From assembly GCF_025567195.1 (NCBI RefSeq), contig NZ_JAOQJF010000002.1, positions 1 to 64,000 on the forward strand: a DNA stretch of 64,000 nt. The letters are read 5' to 3'. Every line of letters starts with the position of its first letter. Positions within the stretch are counted from its first letter, which is position 1. This DNA is from Alitiscatomonas aceti. GTDB lineage: Bacteria; Bacillota; Clostridia; Lachnospirales; Lachnospiraceae. Shown one piece after another: positions 8,705 to 17,640 of this stretch. The notes beneath the pieces are model-generated. The model saw nothing but the letters and a program-made list of their open reading frames with translations, made no database searches and was not told where the DNA came from. Both the position numbers and the translations under genes were made by a program.

Positions 8705-9499
8705 ATGAATATTACAGGTATTATCATCGCGGCCGCCGTGGTCGGTATCGTCGGTATCGTCATCGGTATTCTGCTGGGGATCGCCAGTGAGAAATTCAAG
8801 GTCGAGGTGGATGAGAGAGAGATCCTTGTACGTGCAGAGCTTCCGGGCAATAACTGCGGCGGCTGCGGATACGCAGGCTGCGACGCACTGGCTAAGGCCA
8901 TTGTGGAAGGCAAGGCAAAAGTAAACCAGTGTCCGGTGGGCGGCGCTTCAGTGGGCGATAAGATCGCGGCCATCATGGGCGTGGAAGCCGGCGCTGCGGA
9001 AAAGATGGTGGCCTTTGTAAAGTGTAAGGGCACCTGCGATAAGGCAAACGTCCAGTATAACTACTACGGTATGGACGACTGCGTAAAGATCGCCGCAGCC
9101 GTGCCGGGAGCTGGAGATAAGGCATGCTCCTATGGCTGTCTGGGTTCTGGAAGCTGCGTAAAGGCCTGTCAGTTCGATGCCATCCATATCGTGGACGGCG
9201 TGGCTGTGGTCGATAAGGAGAAATGCGTGGCCTGCGGCGCCTGTGCGGCCGTATGTCCCCGCCATCTGATCGATCTGGTGCCCTATAAGGCAGAGCATCT
9301 GGTTCAGTGTAATTCCCACGATAAGGGCGCTGACGTAAAGAAGAAATGCGACGCCGGATGCATCGGCTGTACCCTGTGTACGAAGCAGTGCGAAGCCGAC
9401 GCCATCCGTATGGACAACAATGTGGCTGTTATTGATTATGAAAAGTGCACCAACTGCGGAAAGTGCGCAGAGAAGTGTCCGGCGAAGGTGATCTTATAG
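8705..9499 (+). CDS. rnfB: Rnf complex subunit RnfB (polyferredoxin)
   Basis: A 264-residue ferredoxin-accepting subunit. One N-terminal membrane anchor (about residues 5-28) is followed by the NCGGCGYAGC cluster domain (four-Cys type, about residues 50-80), then several ferredoxin-type motifs: CLGSGSCVKACQF, CVACGACAAVCP, CIGCTLCTKQCE and CTNCGKCAEKCP. It takes electrons from reduced ferredoxin, probably made by the PFOR encoded at 53.8-57.4 kb, and passes them to the rest of Rnf. It is the last gene of the operon; a hairpin terminator follows within 40 bp. Confidence 0.97.
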   Translation: MNITGIIIAAAVVGIVGIVIGILLGIASEKFKVEVDEREILVRAELPGNNCGGCGYAGCDALAKAIVEGKAKVNQCPVGGASVGDKIAAIMGVEAGAAEKMVAFVKCKGTCDKANVQYNYYGMDDCVKIAAAVPGAGDKACSYGCLGSGSCVKACQFDAIHIVDGVAVVDKEKCVACGACAAVCPRHLIDLVPYKAEHLVQCNSHDKGADVKKKCDAGCIGCTLCTKQCEADAIRMDNNVAVIDYEKCTNCGKCAEKCPAKVIL

Positions 9500-9534
9500 C
9501 CGGACAGAGGCTGGCAGAATCAGATAGTATGACG

Positions 9535-9565
9535 AAAAGGGCGTTCCTGGCGGGCGTCCTTTTTT
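9535..9565 (+). terminator. Terminator of the rnf operon
   Basis: AAAAGGGCG pairs with CGTCCTTTT (one G-U pair) around a short loop and is followed by a T-run at 9561-9565. It lies about 36 bp after the rnfB stop. Confidence 0.7.
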
Positions 9566-9630
9566 CATTCCCGAATGCATTTTATACCACACCACAAGAA
9601 TACAGCGGACGGTGCCGAATGATGTAAAAA

Positions 9631-9658
9631 TAGGAGCAGCTCCGAAGGGCTGCTCCTA
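9631..9658 (-). terminator. Hairpin terminator for the minus-strand DUF4143 remnant
   Basis: A perfect 10-bp stem (9631-9640 with 9649-9658) whose minus-strand reading is followed by TATTTTT. It sits 33 bp beyond the stop of the remnant at 9692-10285. Confidence 0.7.
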
Positions 9659-9691
9659 AATGGTATTTGCAGTATCAGCCTGGTTTGCTGG

Positions 9692-10285
9692 TTAGAACAA
9701 CTCTACACGACCAAGCAGCAGGTCAATCAGATTGCAATGGAAGATTCCGTTGTCAGCATAGAAGTTATGAGGGATATCCATGCGAACAATGATTTTTTTG
9801 AAAAAGTCTTTTGTCAGGATTAACGATGCAAGCTCAGAGGATTCCTTTTTATCCGCATCCATCTGGAAAGCTGACTGGATGTAGATTTTTTTATCTGCAT
9901 CATTTACAACGAAGTCAATTTCTTTTTGCGTATTTGCACCGCCGGTACGATCCGTTACAACACCAACATCAACGGAATAGCCTCTGCGCAGAAGTTCGTT
10001 GTAGATGATGTTTTCCATAATGTGGCCGGGATCGTATTGACGATAGTTCAATCGGGCATTACGGAGGCCGATATCTGTATAGTAGTATTTGTTTGGATAT
10101 TTGAAATAGGTCTTTCCTTTCACATCATAGCGCTTTGCCATGGAAATGAGGAACGAATCGATGATGTGCTGCACATAGTTGGAAACCAGAGTGGAGTTGA
10201 CCTTTTCGTTCTTCATACTGGTCAGTGCATTGGCTATATTCGTAGGATTGGTCAGAGAACTGATAGTATACCGCGATTTTCTCAA
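9692..10285 (-). pseudogene. Truncated DUF4143-type ATPase (C-terminal part only)
   Basis: The 197 residues match only the C-terminal DUF4143 region of AAA_14/DUF4143 ATPases: a winged-helix stretch, the conserved KYYYTDIGLRNARLNYRQ and HIMENIIYNELLRRGYSVDVGVV segments, and a PD-(D/E)xK-like EIDFVV. The N-terminal P-loop ATPase half (about 200 residues) is absent, and no homologous reading frame continues upstream past about 10.3 kb. The first Met has no ribosome binding site. Base composition is clearly more AT-rich than its neighbours, which points to acquired DNA that later decayed. Such proteins often lie in defence or accessory islands; function here is probably lost. Confidence 0.78.
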
Positions 10286-10617
10286 ATTATCAACAGAACC
10301 GTAGAAAGTTCATAATAAAGTTACGACATTTGCGTCGCAAGTATAAGGTCAATCCTTAGATTCCGTCCGGGATAATGGCGTCGATCTACACTTCACGCTT
10401 CGGTTTTGCCATTCCCAAAGGTCCGGTAATAAGCCAGACGGTATCGACCACACCTCATCCTGTGACAGATGAAGGTGGCAATGCCGTGATACAAAAGTCG
10501 AGTAAATAATTCTGCGTTGCTTACTCGGCCACTGCGTTTTTTTGTGTTCCGCAGCTTCAAAGTGAAATCCACAGAAAACTGTAAATAAAATTTAAAGCAT
10601 CCGGGCAGCAGATCCGG
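10286..10617. other. Non-coding stretch without recognised gene
   Basis: About 330 bp between the DUF4143 remnant and the serpin promoter. A minus-strand open frame crosses it but lacks a ribosome site and resembles no family I recognise. Composition drifts from AT-rich to normal, consistent with an old deletion or insertion junction. I see no RNA gene or clear repeat. Confidence 0.4.
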
Positions 10618-10623
10618 TATAAT
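10618..10623 (+). promoter_or_regulatory. Consensus -10 box before the serpin gene
   Basis: TATAAT at 10618-10623, 48 bp before the serpin ATG. No good -35 at 16-18 bp is present (TTTAAA lies 21 bp upstream), so an activator or an alternative element may help. Modest support. Confidence 0.45.
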
Positions 10624-10670
10624 GAAAATAGAAGAAGGTCCCGCATATGTAAAAGAAAGGAGAGAAAACC

Positions 10671-12020
10671 ATGAAACGGGAGGAATGGAAGAGAAGCTAT
10701 AAAAGGATCTGCTGTCTGCTGGCTGCCATCGGAGCAGGGACTGCGCTTTGCGGATGCAGCCCGGGAAACGGCACACAGGCCGTAAGACGCCTGGAAGAGG
10801 TCCGGTTCCCGGCGGAGCCGGTGTATAAAAATAGTGAGGAACGGTGGGAGGCAGAGCGGAATCAAAGCCTCCCGGAAGCCTTCCTGGCTGCGTATTCAGA
10901 TTTTTCCTATGGAACAGCCGCAGAGCTCCTTAAGGACAAAAAGGAGAATACAGCCTATTCACCCCTGGGCCTTTATTACGCCCTGGCGGCAGCGGCCCAG
11001 GGAGCTGAGGGAAAAACCGAAGAGGAGTTCCTGTCCCTTCTGGGATATGACAGCGTCCAGGAGCTGGCAAAGGACTGCAAAAGCTCCTTTGACATCCTTT
11101 ATCACGTGCCCAATAAGGAAAACAGGACAGGAGCCGGAGAGGAGCCCCATACCTCGTCTCTCTATTCTCTTCAGATCGCCAACTCCCTGTGGGCCGACGA
11201 CAGCCTTCCTTTAAAGGAAGCATTTGCCGGACGGCTTTCGGAATATTTCTATACGGACGTGTTCCAGGGGGATCTCCAGAGCGGAGAGGCTGGAGAGGCC
11301 ATGGCCGGCTGGGTGAAGGAGCGCACTGGAGGACTGATCCAGCCGGAGCCGGCTCCACTTCCGGAAAATGTGCAGCTTTCTTTAAGGAATACCATTTATT
11401 TTTACGATCAGTGGCAGGACCGGTTTTCTCCGGAGACCACAGAGGAGGATGTGTTTTATACGGATGACGGACAGGAGATCGTTTGTGATTTTATGAACCG
11501 GGAGAACGGCTCCACCGGTTTCCGGAAAGGAGAAAACTTTACTGCCTCAGAGCTGGCATTGAAAAACGGAGCCGTGGTATTCGTTCTGCCGGATGAGGGC
11601 GTCGGTGTCCAGGAGCTGGTCCAGTCGGCAGAAACCCTGAGGGAGGCCCTTTCCGGGACCAATGGCCAGAGCGTGGGAGAGGTGGTCTGGAAGGTACCGA
11701 AATTCTCTTATGGGTATAAGGCGGAGGGGATGAAGGAAATGCTTCAGACACTGGGATTAAATGAGGCCTTTGGGGAAAGCGCAGATTTTTCCGGGATCTC
11801 AGACCAGAAGCCCCTGGGGCTTTCAGACGTTGCCCAGGAGGTACATATCGGCATCGATGAAAACGGTGTGGAGGCGGCTGCGTTTACAGAGATCCTATGG
11901 GCAGGAGCCGCCCTTCCCCAGGGCCGGGCCGAAATGATCTTAAACCGGCCGTTCCTCTATGCAGTAAAAAATAAAGGCCAGATCCTGTTTGTGGGGATCT
12001 GTCAGGATCCGGTTCCGTAA
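10671..12020 (+). CDS. Lipoprotein serpin (serine protease inhibitor)
   Basis: A 449-residue protein of the serpin superfamily. A signal peptide ends at a lipobox-like ALCGC (about residues 25-29), so it is probably anchored outside the cell. Serpin landmarks include NTIYFYDQWQDRF, FMNRENGS, VWKVPKFSYGY, GLSDVAQEVHIGIDENGVEAAAF and the closing NRPFLYAV. The hinge ENGVEAAAF has the small residues needed for loop insertion, so it should be an inhibitory serpin rather than a non-inhibitory relative. Counting from the hinge puts P1 near Ala-Gly-Ala-Ala-Leu, small neutral residues, which suggests elastase- or subtilisin-like targets (inference). AGGAGAGAAAACC precedes the ATG. A monocistronic unit. 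Confidence 0.93.
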   Translation: MKREEWKRSYKRICCLLAAIGAGTALCGCSPGNGTQAVRRLEEVRFPAEPVYKNSEERWEAERNQSLPEAFLAAYSDFSYGTAAELLKDKKENTAYSPLGLYYALAAAAQGAEGKTEEEFLSLLGYDSVQELAKDCKSSFDILYHVPNKENRTGAGEEPHTSSLYSLQIANSLWADDSLPLKEAFAGRLSEYFYTDVFQGDLQSGEAGEAMAGWVKERTGGLIQPEPAPLPENVQLSLRNTIYFYDQWQDRFSPETTEEDVFYTDDGQEIVCDFMNRENGSTGFRKGENFTASELALKNGAVVFVLPDEGVGVQELVQSAETLREALSGTNGQSVGEVVWKVPKFSYGYKAEGMKEMLQTLGLNEAFGESADFSGISDQKPLGLSDVAQEVHIGIDENGVEAAAFTEILWAGAALPQGRAEMILNRPFLYAVKNKGQILFVGICQDPVP

Positions 12021-12051
12021 AAAGAAACGTGCAGAAATCCGGATACAGATA

Positions 12052-12100
12052 AAAATGCGCCCCGGCTGCTTCAGATCACTGAAGGGCTGGGGCGCATTTT
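12052..12100. terminator. Bidirectional terminator between serpin and PBP genes
   Basis: AAAATGCGCCCC (12052-12063) pairs perfectly with GGGGCGCATTTT (12089-12100). A- and T-runs on the two sides let it stop transcription from both convergent genes. Confidence 0.85.
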
Positions 12101-12110
12101 ATATCTGCTT

Positions 12111-14789
12111 TTACATGTATCCGGGTCCCACAGGGATGTAGATATCATCCAGCGGTGAGCTGGGGATAAAGGGAGCGGTGGTCTCCGGAACAGTTTCGGT
12201 GTCGGGGGCTGCGGTCTCGTTTTCCGAGGGCAGCACCACAGCAGACTGGGTATGGACTGTACACGGTCCGGGCATTGCGTACCGGGAGTCGTCGGTGCCG
12301 CCGGATTCTCCCTCCGGCGTTACCAGTACAGTCCGGCTGTGCCTGGATTCCAGCGGACAGAATTCCGTGGGAAGCCCGCCGGATTCGCCGCAGACGGTGA
12401 TGGCCACATGGTGGTCACAGACCTGGGTGGGAACGGTACCCTTGGCAAAATACTCGGTATAAACGGCGCTTCCTCTGGGATCTGCTTCACAGACACCGGG
12501 GTTTGGAAGCATTCCGGACTTCCGGCACACGCTGGCGGTCTCAATTGAGTCGGGAACCGGGAAGCCAGTGTCTGCCAGCCCCTCGTGGGCCCGGGCCATG
12601 ATCTGCTTCCAGATCCGTTTGTGGTAGGAAGTGCTGCTCCCGATGGCCGAGATCTTCTGGTTATCATCGCAGCCGGACCAGATGCCGGCAGTATAGTACG
12701 GCGTATAGCCCACGAACCAGATATCCACATTGCTGGTGGTCGTACCAGATTTTCCTGCATTGGACATGCCTGGGATATTGGCCGGAACGCTGGTGGAATT
12801 CAAGCTGACGCCGGGAGAGGCGTACATGCGGCTGCTTTCCATGGACTCTGCCAGGGCGTCGGTCAGAAGAAAGGCCGTAGAATCCTTGAGGACCCGTTTG
12901 GTCTGTGGCTCATTTTCCAGAAGGACCTTTCCGTTATGATCCAGGATCTTTGTGAAGAAAACAGGCTTCGTATAGATCCCGCCGTTGGCAATGGCCGCAT
13001 AAGCGCCGGTGAGCTCCAGGTTGGAAACTCCCTTGGTGATGCCGCCCAGGGCCGTGGCCGCGTTATAATCTGTTTCTGTCAGGGAGGTGATCCCAAAATT
13101 CCGGGCATATTCCACTCCCAGCTGGGGCGTCACTGTCTCCATCATACAGCGGACGGCCACAATATTCATAGAATAAACGATACCGTCGCGGATGGTGCTG
13201 TAACCCATATAGCCCTTCTTTGCATACCAGTTCCGGAAGGTCTTCTGTCCCACCGTATAGGGGGCGTCATAGTAAACAGTGCTCAGGGTGGCTCCGCAGG
13301 TATCCAGAGCCGGGGCAAAGGCGGTCAATACCTTAAAGGTGGAGCCCGGCTGGCGCAGGGTGTTGGTGGCACGGTTCAGGGAAAGACTGATCTCCTTGGT
13401 TCCGCGCCCTCCATTGACGGCCTTTACATAACCGGTGTGCTGGTCCATAAGGACAAAGGAAACCTGGGGCTGTAAAATGTAGTAGACCACCTCTCCAAGG
13501 ACCGTATCGCCCTCTTTTGTCATAGCGGACTTATAGGCGGCGATGGCGGCATCTGCCTCCTCCTTTGTTTTGAACAGGCCGTCGTAGGAGGTCTGTCCCA
13601 GATCCGTCCGGTAATATGTCTTCATGGTCTCGTCAGAATAGTTGGTGACGGTCTCATCCTCATGCTGGATGGAAAGACGGTAATCGACGGAGTAGTATAC
13701 CACGTCATAGTTATCCGGGTTGTTGACCTCCTCATCCACAATGGCCTGGAGATCCGGATCCTGGGTGGTATAGATGGAAAGTCCTCCGGCATACAGAAGA
13801 TTGGAGGCCTGGGATTCTGTGTAGCCCAGCTTCTCCTGGAGAGCCGTCATGACCTGCTCGGTCAGCTCGTCCGTAAAATAGGAATAGGGGTTCTGGCTTT
13901 CCTGGGTTACCAGATCCACATTCTGGATCCTGGAGTAGACGTCGTCGGCCAGGGCCTCCTCCTGGTCTTCCTTGGAGATCTTTCCCTGTTCATACATATA
14001 CTGGAGGATCACCCGCCGCTTTTCCTCGTTGTTTTTTTGACCTTTTTCCGACAGAGGATTGTATTTGGTAGGGTTCTGGGTGATACCGGCAATGACTGTG
14101 GCCTCGGAAAGGGTCAGGTCAGAAACGTCCTTCCCAAAGTACCGCTTGGCGGCGGATTTCACACCCAGGGTGTTATTTCCCAGGTTAATGGTGTTTAAAT
14201 AGTTTTTGAGGATGATCTCCTTGTCCATGATCTTTTCCAGCTGGAGGGCCAGATACTGCTCCTGGAGCTTTCTTTCCAGCTTTTCACCGAAGGAATCCTC
14301 GTTTCCGCCGGCGAAAATATTGTTTTTGATCAGCTGCTGGGTCAGGGTGCTGCCGCCGCCGGCGGGATTGTTGGTCAGGATCCCCACGGCCGCACGGATC
14401 ATGGAACGCAGGTCCACGCCGTGATGGGACCAGAAACGGGAATCCTCAATGGCTACAAAGGCATCGATCAGGCATTGGGGCAGCTCTTCGTATGTGGCCT
14501 CCAGACGGTTGGATCCGGACTTCACCAGAGTCTCCGTCAGATTGCCCTTGCTGTCATAAACCATGGTCGCGTACCCGCTGGGTTCAATGCTTGCCACGTC
14601 GATCTCCGGCGCAGCGTCGATGATCCCTTTAAAGATACCGTAGCCCAGGCTCACAGAAAGTATGATTCCCACAGTAAAAAGGACCAGAACCAGCTTCACA
14701 AGCCATAGGACCAGCTTGGATGCGACTTTCTGGGTTTTTGAACTGGACCTCTGCAGCTTTCTGGCTACTTCGTTTTTTCCATAATTCAT
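12111..14789 (-). CDS. Class A penicillin-binding protein (bifunctional PBP1a-like)
   Basis: An 892-residue peptidoglycan synthase. After a short cytoplasmic basic region comes one membrane anchor (about residues 28-52). The glycosyltransferase 51 domain shows EDSRFWSHHGVDLRSM and GGSTLTQQLIKN. The transpeptidase domain has the SxxK box PGSTFK (about residue 480), SMN, and the KSGT box in GKSGTTTSN (about residue 680). A Ser/Thr/Glu-rich C-terminal tail ends the protein. It polymerises lipid II and cross-links stem peptides outside the membrane. The ATG follows AAAGGAGGCTTCCTGA. Transcribed alone, convergent with the serpin and divergent from the YigZ-like gene. Confidence 0.95.
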   Translation of the reverse strand: MNYGKNEVARKLQRSSSKTQKVASKLVLWLVKLVLVLFTVGIILSVSLGYGIFKGIIDAAPEIDVASIEPSGYATMVYDSKGNLTETLVKSGSNRLEATYEELPQCLIDAFVAIEDSRFWSHHGVDLRSMIRAAVGILTNNPAGGGSTLTQQLIKNNIFAGGNEDSFGEKLERKLQEQYLALQLEKIMDKEIILKNYLNTINLGNNTLGVKSAAKRYFGKDVSDLTLSEATVIAGITQNPTKYNPLSEKGQKNNEEKRRVILQYMYEQGKISKEDQEEALADDVYSRIQNVDLVTQESQNPYSYFTDELTEQVMTALQEKLGYTESQASNLLYAGGLSIYTTQDPDLQAIVDEEVNNPDNYDVVYYSVDYRLSIQHEDETVTNYSDETMKTYYRTDLGQTSYDGLFKTKEEADAAIAAYKSAMTKEGDTVLGEVVYYILQPQVSFVLMDQHTGYVKAVNGGRGTKEISLSLNRATNTLRQPGSTFKVLTAFAPALDTCGATLSTVYYDAPYTVGQKTFRNWYAKKGYMGYSTIRDGIVYSMNIVAVRCMMETVTPQLGVEYARNFGITSLTETDYNAATALGGITKGVSNLELTGAYAAIANGGIYTKPVFFTKILDHNGKVLLENEPQTKRVLKDSTAFLLTDALAESMESSRMYASPGVSLNSTSVPANIPGMSNAGKSGTTTSNVDIWFVGYTPYYTAGIWSGCDDNQKISAIGSSTSYHKRIWKQIMARAHEGLADTGFPVPDSIETASVCRKSGMLPNPGVCEADPRGSAVYTEYFAKGTVPTQVCDHHVAITVCGESGGLPTEFCPLESRHSRTVLVTPEGESGGTDDSRYAMPGPCTVHTQSAVVLPSENETAAPDTETVPETTAPFIPSSPLDDIYIPVGPGYM

Positions 14790-14883
14790 TCAGGAAGCCT
14801 CCTTTATATTTCCCCATTATAACAAACTTCTCCAGAATAATAAATACCTATTGTGGAAAAGTTTTGTTTGTATTATGATATTT

Positions 14884-14912
14884 TTGACGGTAAAGTGGGG
14901 AATCAGTAAGAA
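14884..14912 (+). promoter_or_regulatory. Probable promoter of the YigZ-like gene
   Basis: TTGACG (14884-14889), a 17-bp spacer and TAAGAA (14907-14912), 44 bp before the start codon. The -35 is good and the -10 moderate. Confidence 0.5.
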
Positions 14913-14956
14913 AAAATTACGGATTTAGAAATAAATGACACAAGGGAGGGCACTGT

Positions 14957-15613
14957 ATGGCAGATCGTTACAAGATCCTTTATGAGGGCGGAGAGGGTGA
15001 AACAGAGGTAAAAAAATCCCGGTTCATCGCCACCACAAGACCCGTAAAGTCCGAGGAGGAGGCGGTAAGCTTTATCGCGGAAATGAAAAAGAAATACTGG
15101 GACGCGTCCCATAACTGTTCGGCCTTTACCATCGGAAGGAACCATGAGCTGACCCGCTGCAGCGACGACGGAGAGCCGGCCCAGACGGCAGGACGTCCCA
15201 TGCTGGATGTGCTTCTGGGAGAGGATATCCATGACCTCTGCGTGGTGGTCACCCGCTATTTCGGGGGAACTCTCCTGGGGACCGGGGGATTGGTGCGCGC
15301 TTATTCGGGAGCCGTGAAGGAAGGTCTTTTAAACAGCCAGATCGTAGAGAAGTTCCGCGCATACCAGATGGATGTAAGGACCGGATATACGGGCGTTGGG
15401 AAGATCCAGTATATCCTCGCCCAGGAAAATATAACAGTCATGGACAGTATCTATACGGACCAGGTGGAATTTAAGCTTCTGGTGCCAGTGGAGCGTTATG
15501 AAGACCTGGAGAAGCAGCTCATTGAGGGGACCAACGGCGGCGCCAGGCTGGAAAAGGGAGACGAGATCTGGTACGGTATATTAAATAAGGAAGTAATTTT
15601 GTTTGAAGAATAA
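14957..15613 (+). CDS. YigZ/IMPACT (UPF0029) family protein
   Basis: A 218-residue protein of the YigZ/IMPACT family. The N-terminal domain carries the diagnostic KKSRFIATTRPV, DASHNCSAF, SDDGEPAQTAGRPML and VTRYFGGTLLGTGGLVRAY segments. The C-terminal ferredoxin-like domain (DUF1949, about residues 140-205) is also present. The eukaryotic relative IMPACT regulates translation through GCN1; the bacterial role is not settled, and a translation-related task is only suggested by family and by the neighbouring typA. CAAGGGAGGGCACTGT precedes the ATG. The next gene follows after its own promoter, so this is likely a single-gene unit. Confidence 0.92.
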   Translation: MADRYKILYEGGEGETEVKKSRFIATTRPVKSEEEAVSFIAEMKKKYWDASHNCSAFTIGRNHELTRCSDDGEPAQTAGRPMLDVLLGEDIHDLCVVVTRYFGGTLLGTGGLVRAYSGAVKEGLLNSQIVEKFRAYQMDVRTGYTGVGKIQYILAQENITVMDSIYTDQVEFKLLVPVERYEDLEKQLIEGTNGGARLEKGDEIWYGILNKEVILFEE

Positions 15614-15620
15614 GATTTGA

Positions 15621-15649
15621 TTGCATTTTACCGCTTATGATGCTATAAT
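15621..15649 (+). promoter_or_regulatory. Promoter of typA
   Basis: TTGCAT (15621-15626), a 17-bp spacer and TATAAT (15644-15649) with TG at 15641-15642 (extended -10). The typA ATG is 44 bp downstream. Confidence 0.75.
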
Positions 15650-15692
15650 CGAGAGTCGGTAAATCAGTTTTGAGTCAGGAAAGAGGAGTTTT

Positions 15693-17531
15693 ATGAAGAT
15701 CAAACGCGAGGATATCAGAAACATAGCGATCATTGCCCATGTAGACCACGGCAAGACCACTCTGGTGGATCAGCTTCTGCGCCAGAGCGGCGTGTTCCGC
15801 GCCAACCAGGAAGTGGTGGAGCGCGTCATGGACTCCAATGACATTGAGAGAGAGCGCGGTATCACGATCCTTTCTAAGAATACCGCAGTATTTTATAAAG
15901 GTGTAAAGATCAATATCATCGACACGCCAGGCCATGCCGATTTTGGCGGCGAGGTAGAGCGTGTCCTTAAGATGGTGGACGGCGTGGTCCTGGTGGTGGA
16001 CGCCTTTGAAGGGCCCATGCCCCAGACAAAATTCGTGCTCCAGAAGGCCCTGGAGCTGGATCTGCACGTCATCGTCTGCATCAATAAGATCGACCGTCCC
16101 GAGGCAAGACCGGCGGACGTGATCGACGAGACCCTGGAGCTTTTCATGGATCTGGACGCCTCCGACGAGCAGTTAGACTGCCCCTTTGTATATGCGTCTG
16201 CCAGGGCCGGCTTTGCAAAAAAAGAGCTGGATGATCCGGAAGTGGATATGAGCCCGTTATTTGAAACGATCATCAGCTATATCCCGGCTCCGGAGGGAGA
16301 TCCGGAGGCTGATACCCAGCTTCTCATCAGTACCATCGACTATAACGAGTACGTGGGCCGGATCGGGATCGGAAAGATCGACAACGGTTCCCTGCGGGTA
16401 AATCAGGACTGCGTCATCGTAAACCATCATGACATGGACAAGAGACGGAGAGTGAAGATCGGAAAGCTGTATGAGTTTGACGGCCTGAACCGGGTGGAGG
16501 TCCAGAGTGCAGAGATCGGATCCATCGTGGCTGTGTCCGGTATCCCGGATATCCACATCGGCGACACCATCTGTTCTCCGGAAAATCCGGTGGCGATCCC
16601 GTTCCAGAAGATCTCTGAGCCCACCATTTCCATGAACTTCATGGTAAACGACAGTCCCCTGGCCGGCCAGGAGGGGAAATTCATCACCTCCCGCCATATC
16701 CGGGAGCGTCTGTTCCGGGAGCTGAATACAGATGTGAGCCTGCGTGTGGAGGAGACAGATTCCGCCGACTGCTTTAAGGTTTCCGGCCGCGGCGAGCTGC
16801 ATCTGTCCGTCCTCATTGAGAACATGCGCCGGGAGGGCTTCGAGTTTGCGGTCAGCAAGGCAGAGGTGATCTATAAATACGATGAGAGAAACAGAAAGCT
16901 GGAGCCCATGGAGCTGGCTTATGTGGACGTTCCGGAGGAGTATTCCGGTTCCGTGATCCAGAAGCTCACCAGCAGAAAGGGAGAGCTTCAGGGCATGAGC
17001 CCGGCCAACGGCGGATATACCAGACTGGAATTTTCCATCCCGTCCAGAGGCCTCATTGGCTACCGCGGCGAGTTTATGACTGATACCAAGGGGAACGGTA
17101 TCTTAAATACCATCTTCGACGGCTATGCGCCGTTTAAGGGCGAGCTGAATTACAGAAAGAACGGCTCCCTGATCGCCTTCGAGGCCGGCGAATCCATCAC
17201 CTACGGCCTGTTCAACGCCCAGGAGAGAGGAAACCTCTTCATCGGGCCAGGCGTTAAGGTCTACTCCGGCATGGTGGTGGGAGAGTGCCCCAAGGCCGAG
17301 GATATTGAGCTGAACGTATGCAAGACAAAGAAGCTGACCAATACACGTTCCTCCAGTTCCGACGAGGCTCTTAAGCTGACTCCGCCCAAGGACATGAGCC
17401 TGGAGCAGTGCCTGGATTTTATCGACACCGACGAGCTCCTGGAGGTAACACCCAAAAACTTAAGGATCAGAAAGAAGATCCTGGATCCCACCCTGAGAAA
17501 GAGGGCCATGATCAGCAAGAAAAACCAGTAA
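15693..17531 (+). CDS. typA: Ribosome-associated GTPase TypA/BipA
   Basis: A 612-residue translational GTPase. G motifs are intact: AHVDHGKTTLVDQLL (G1), ERGITILSKNTAV (G2), DTPGHADFGGEV (G3) and NKIDRPEARP (G4). Domains II, III, V and the family-specific C-terminal domain are all present and the length is typical. TypA/BipA binds the 70S ribosome at the EF-G site and helps ribosome assembly and translation under stress or cold. A good promoter and AGAGGAG ribosome site precede it, and a hairpin terminator follows. Confidence 0.97.
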   Translation: MKIKREDIRNIAIIAHVDHGKTTLVDQLLRQSGVFRANQEVVERVMDSNDIERERGITILSKNTAVFYKGVKINIIDTPGHADFGGEVERVLKMVDGVVLVVDAFEGPMPQTKFVLQKALELDLHVIVCINKIDRPEARPADVIDETLELFMDLDASDEQLDCPFVYASARAGFAKKELDDPEVDMSPLFETIISYIPAPEGDPEADTQLLISTIDYNEYVGRIGIGKIDNGSLRVNQDCVIVNHHDMDKRRRVKIGKLYEFDGLNRVEVQSAEIGSIVAVSGIPDIHIGDTICSPENPVAIPFQKISEPTISMNFMVNDSPLAGQEGKFITSRHIRERLFRELNTDVSLRVEETDSADCFKVSGRGELHLSVLIENMRREGFEFAVSKAEVIYKYDERNRKLEPMELAYVDVPEEYSGSVIQKLTSRKGELQGMSPANGGYTRLEFSIPSRGLIGYRGEFMTDTKGNGILNTIFDGYAPFKGELNYRKNGSLIAFEAGESITYGLFNAQERGNLFIGPGVKVYSGMVVGECPKAEDIELNVCKTKKLTNTRSSSSDEALKLTPPKDMSLEQCLDFIDTDELLEVTPKNLRIRKKILDPTLRKRAMISKKNQ

Positions 17532-17569
17532 TCGGATACAAAAAGGAAATGGCGGAAAACGCCGGAAGG

Positions 17570-17616
17570 AACCGGGGGCATGTTTCTGTGGAACCACAGG
17601 GACATCCCCGGTTTTT
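17570..17616 (+). terminator. Terminator of typA
   Basis: AACCGGGG (17570-17577) pairs with CCCCGGTT (17606-17613), with an inner CTGTGG/CCACAG helix, followed by TTTTT. Confidence 0.85.
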
Positions 17617-17640
17617 ATACTGAAAACAGGGGAGAGCATT

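Noticed and set aside
10393..10776. 127-codon minus-strand open frame before the serpin
   Set aside because: It runs through the serpin start and promoter, has no ribosome site, and its residues resemble no family I know.
12585..13475. 296-codon plus-strand open frame opposite the PBP gene
   Set aside because: It is a shadow of the strongly conserved PBP coding strand, with no ribosome site or domain.
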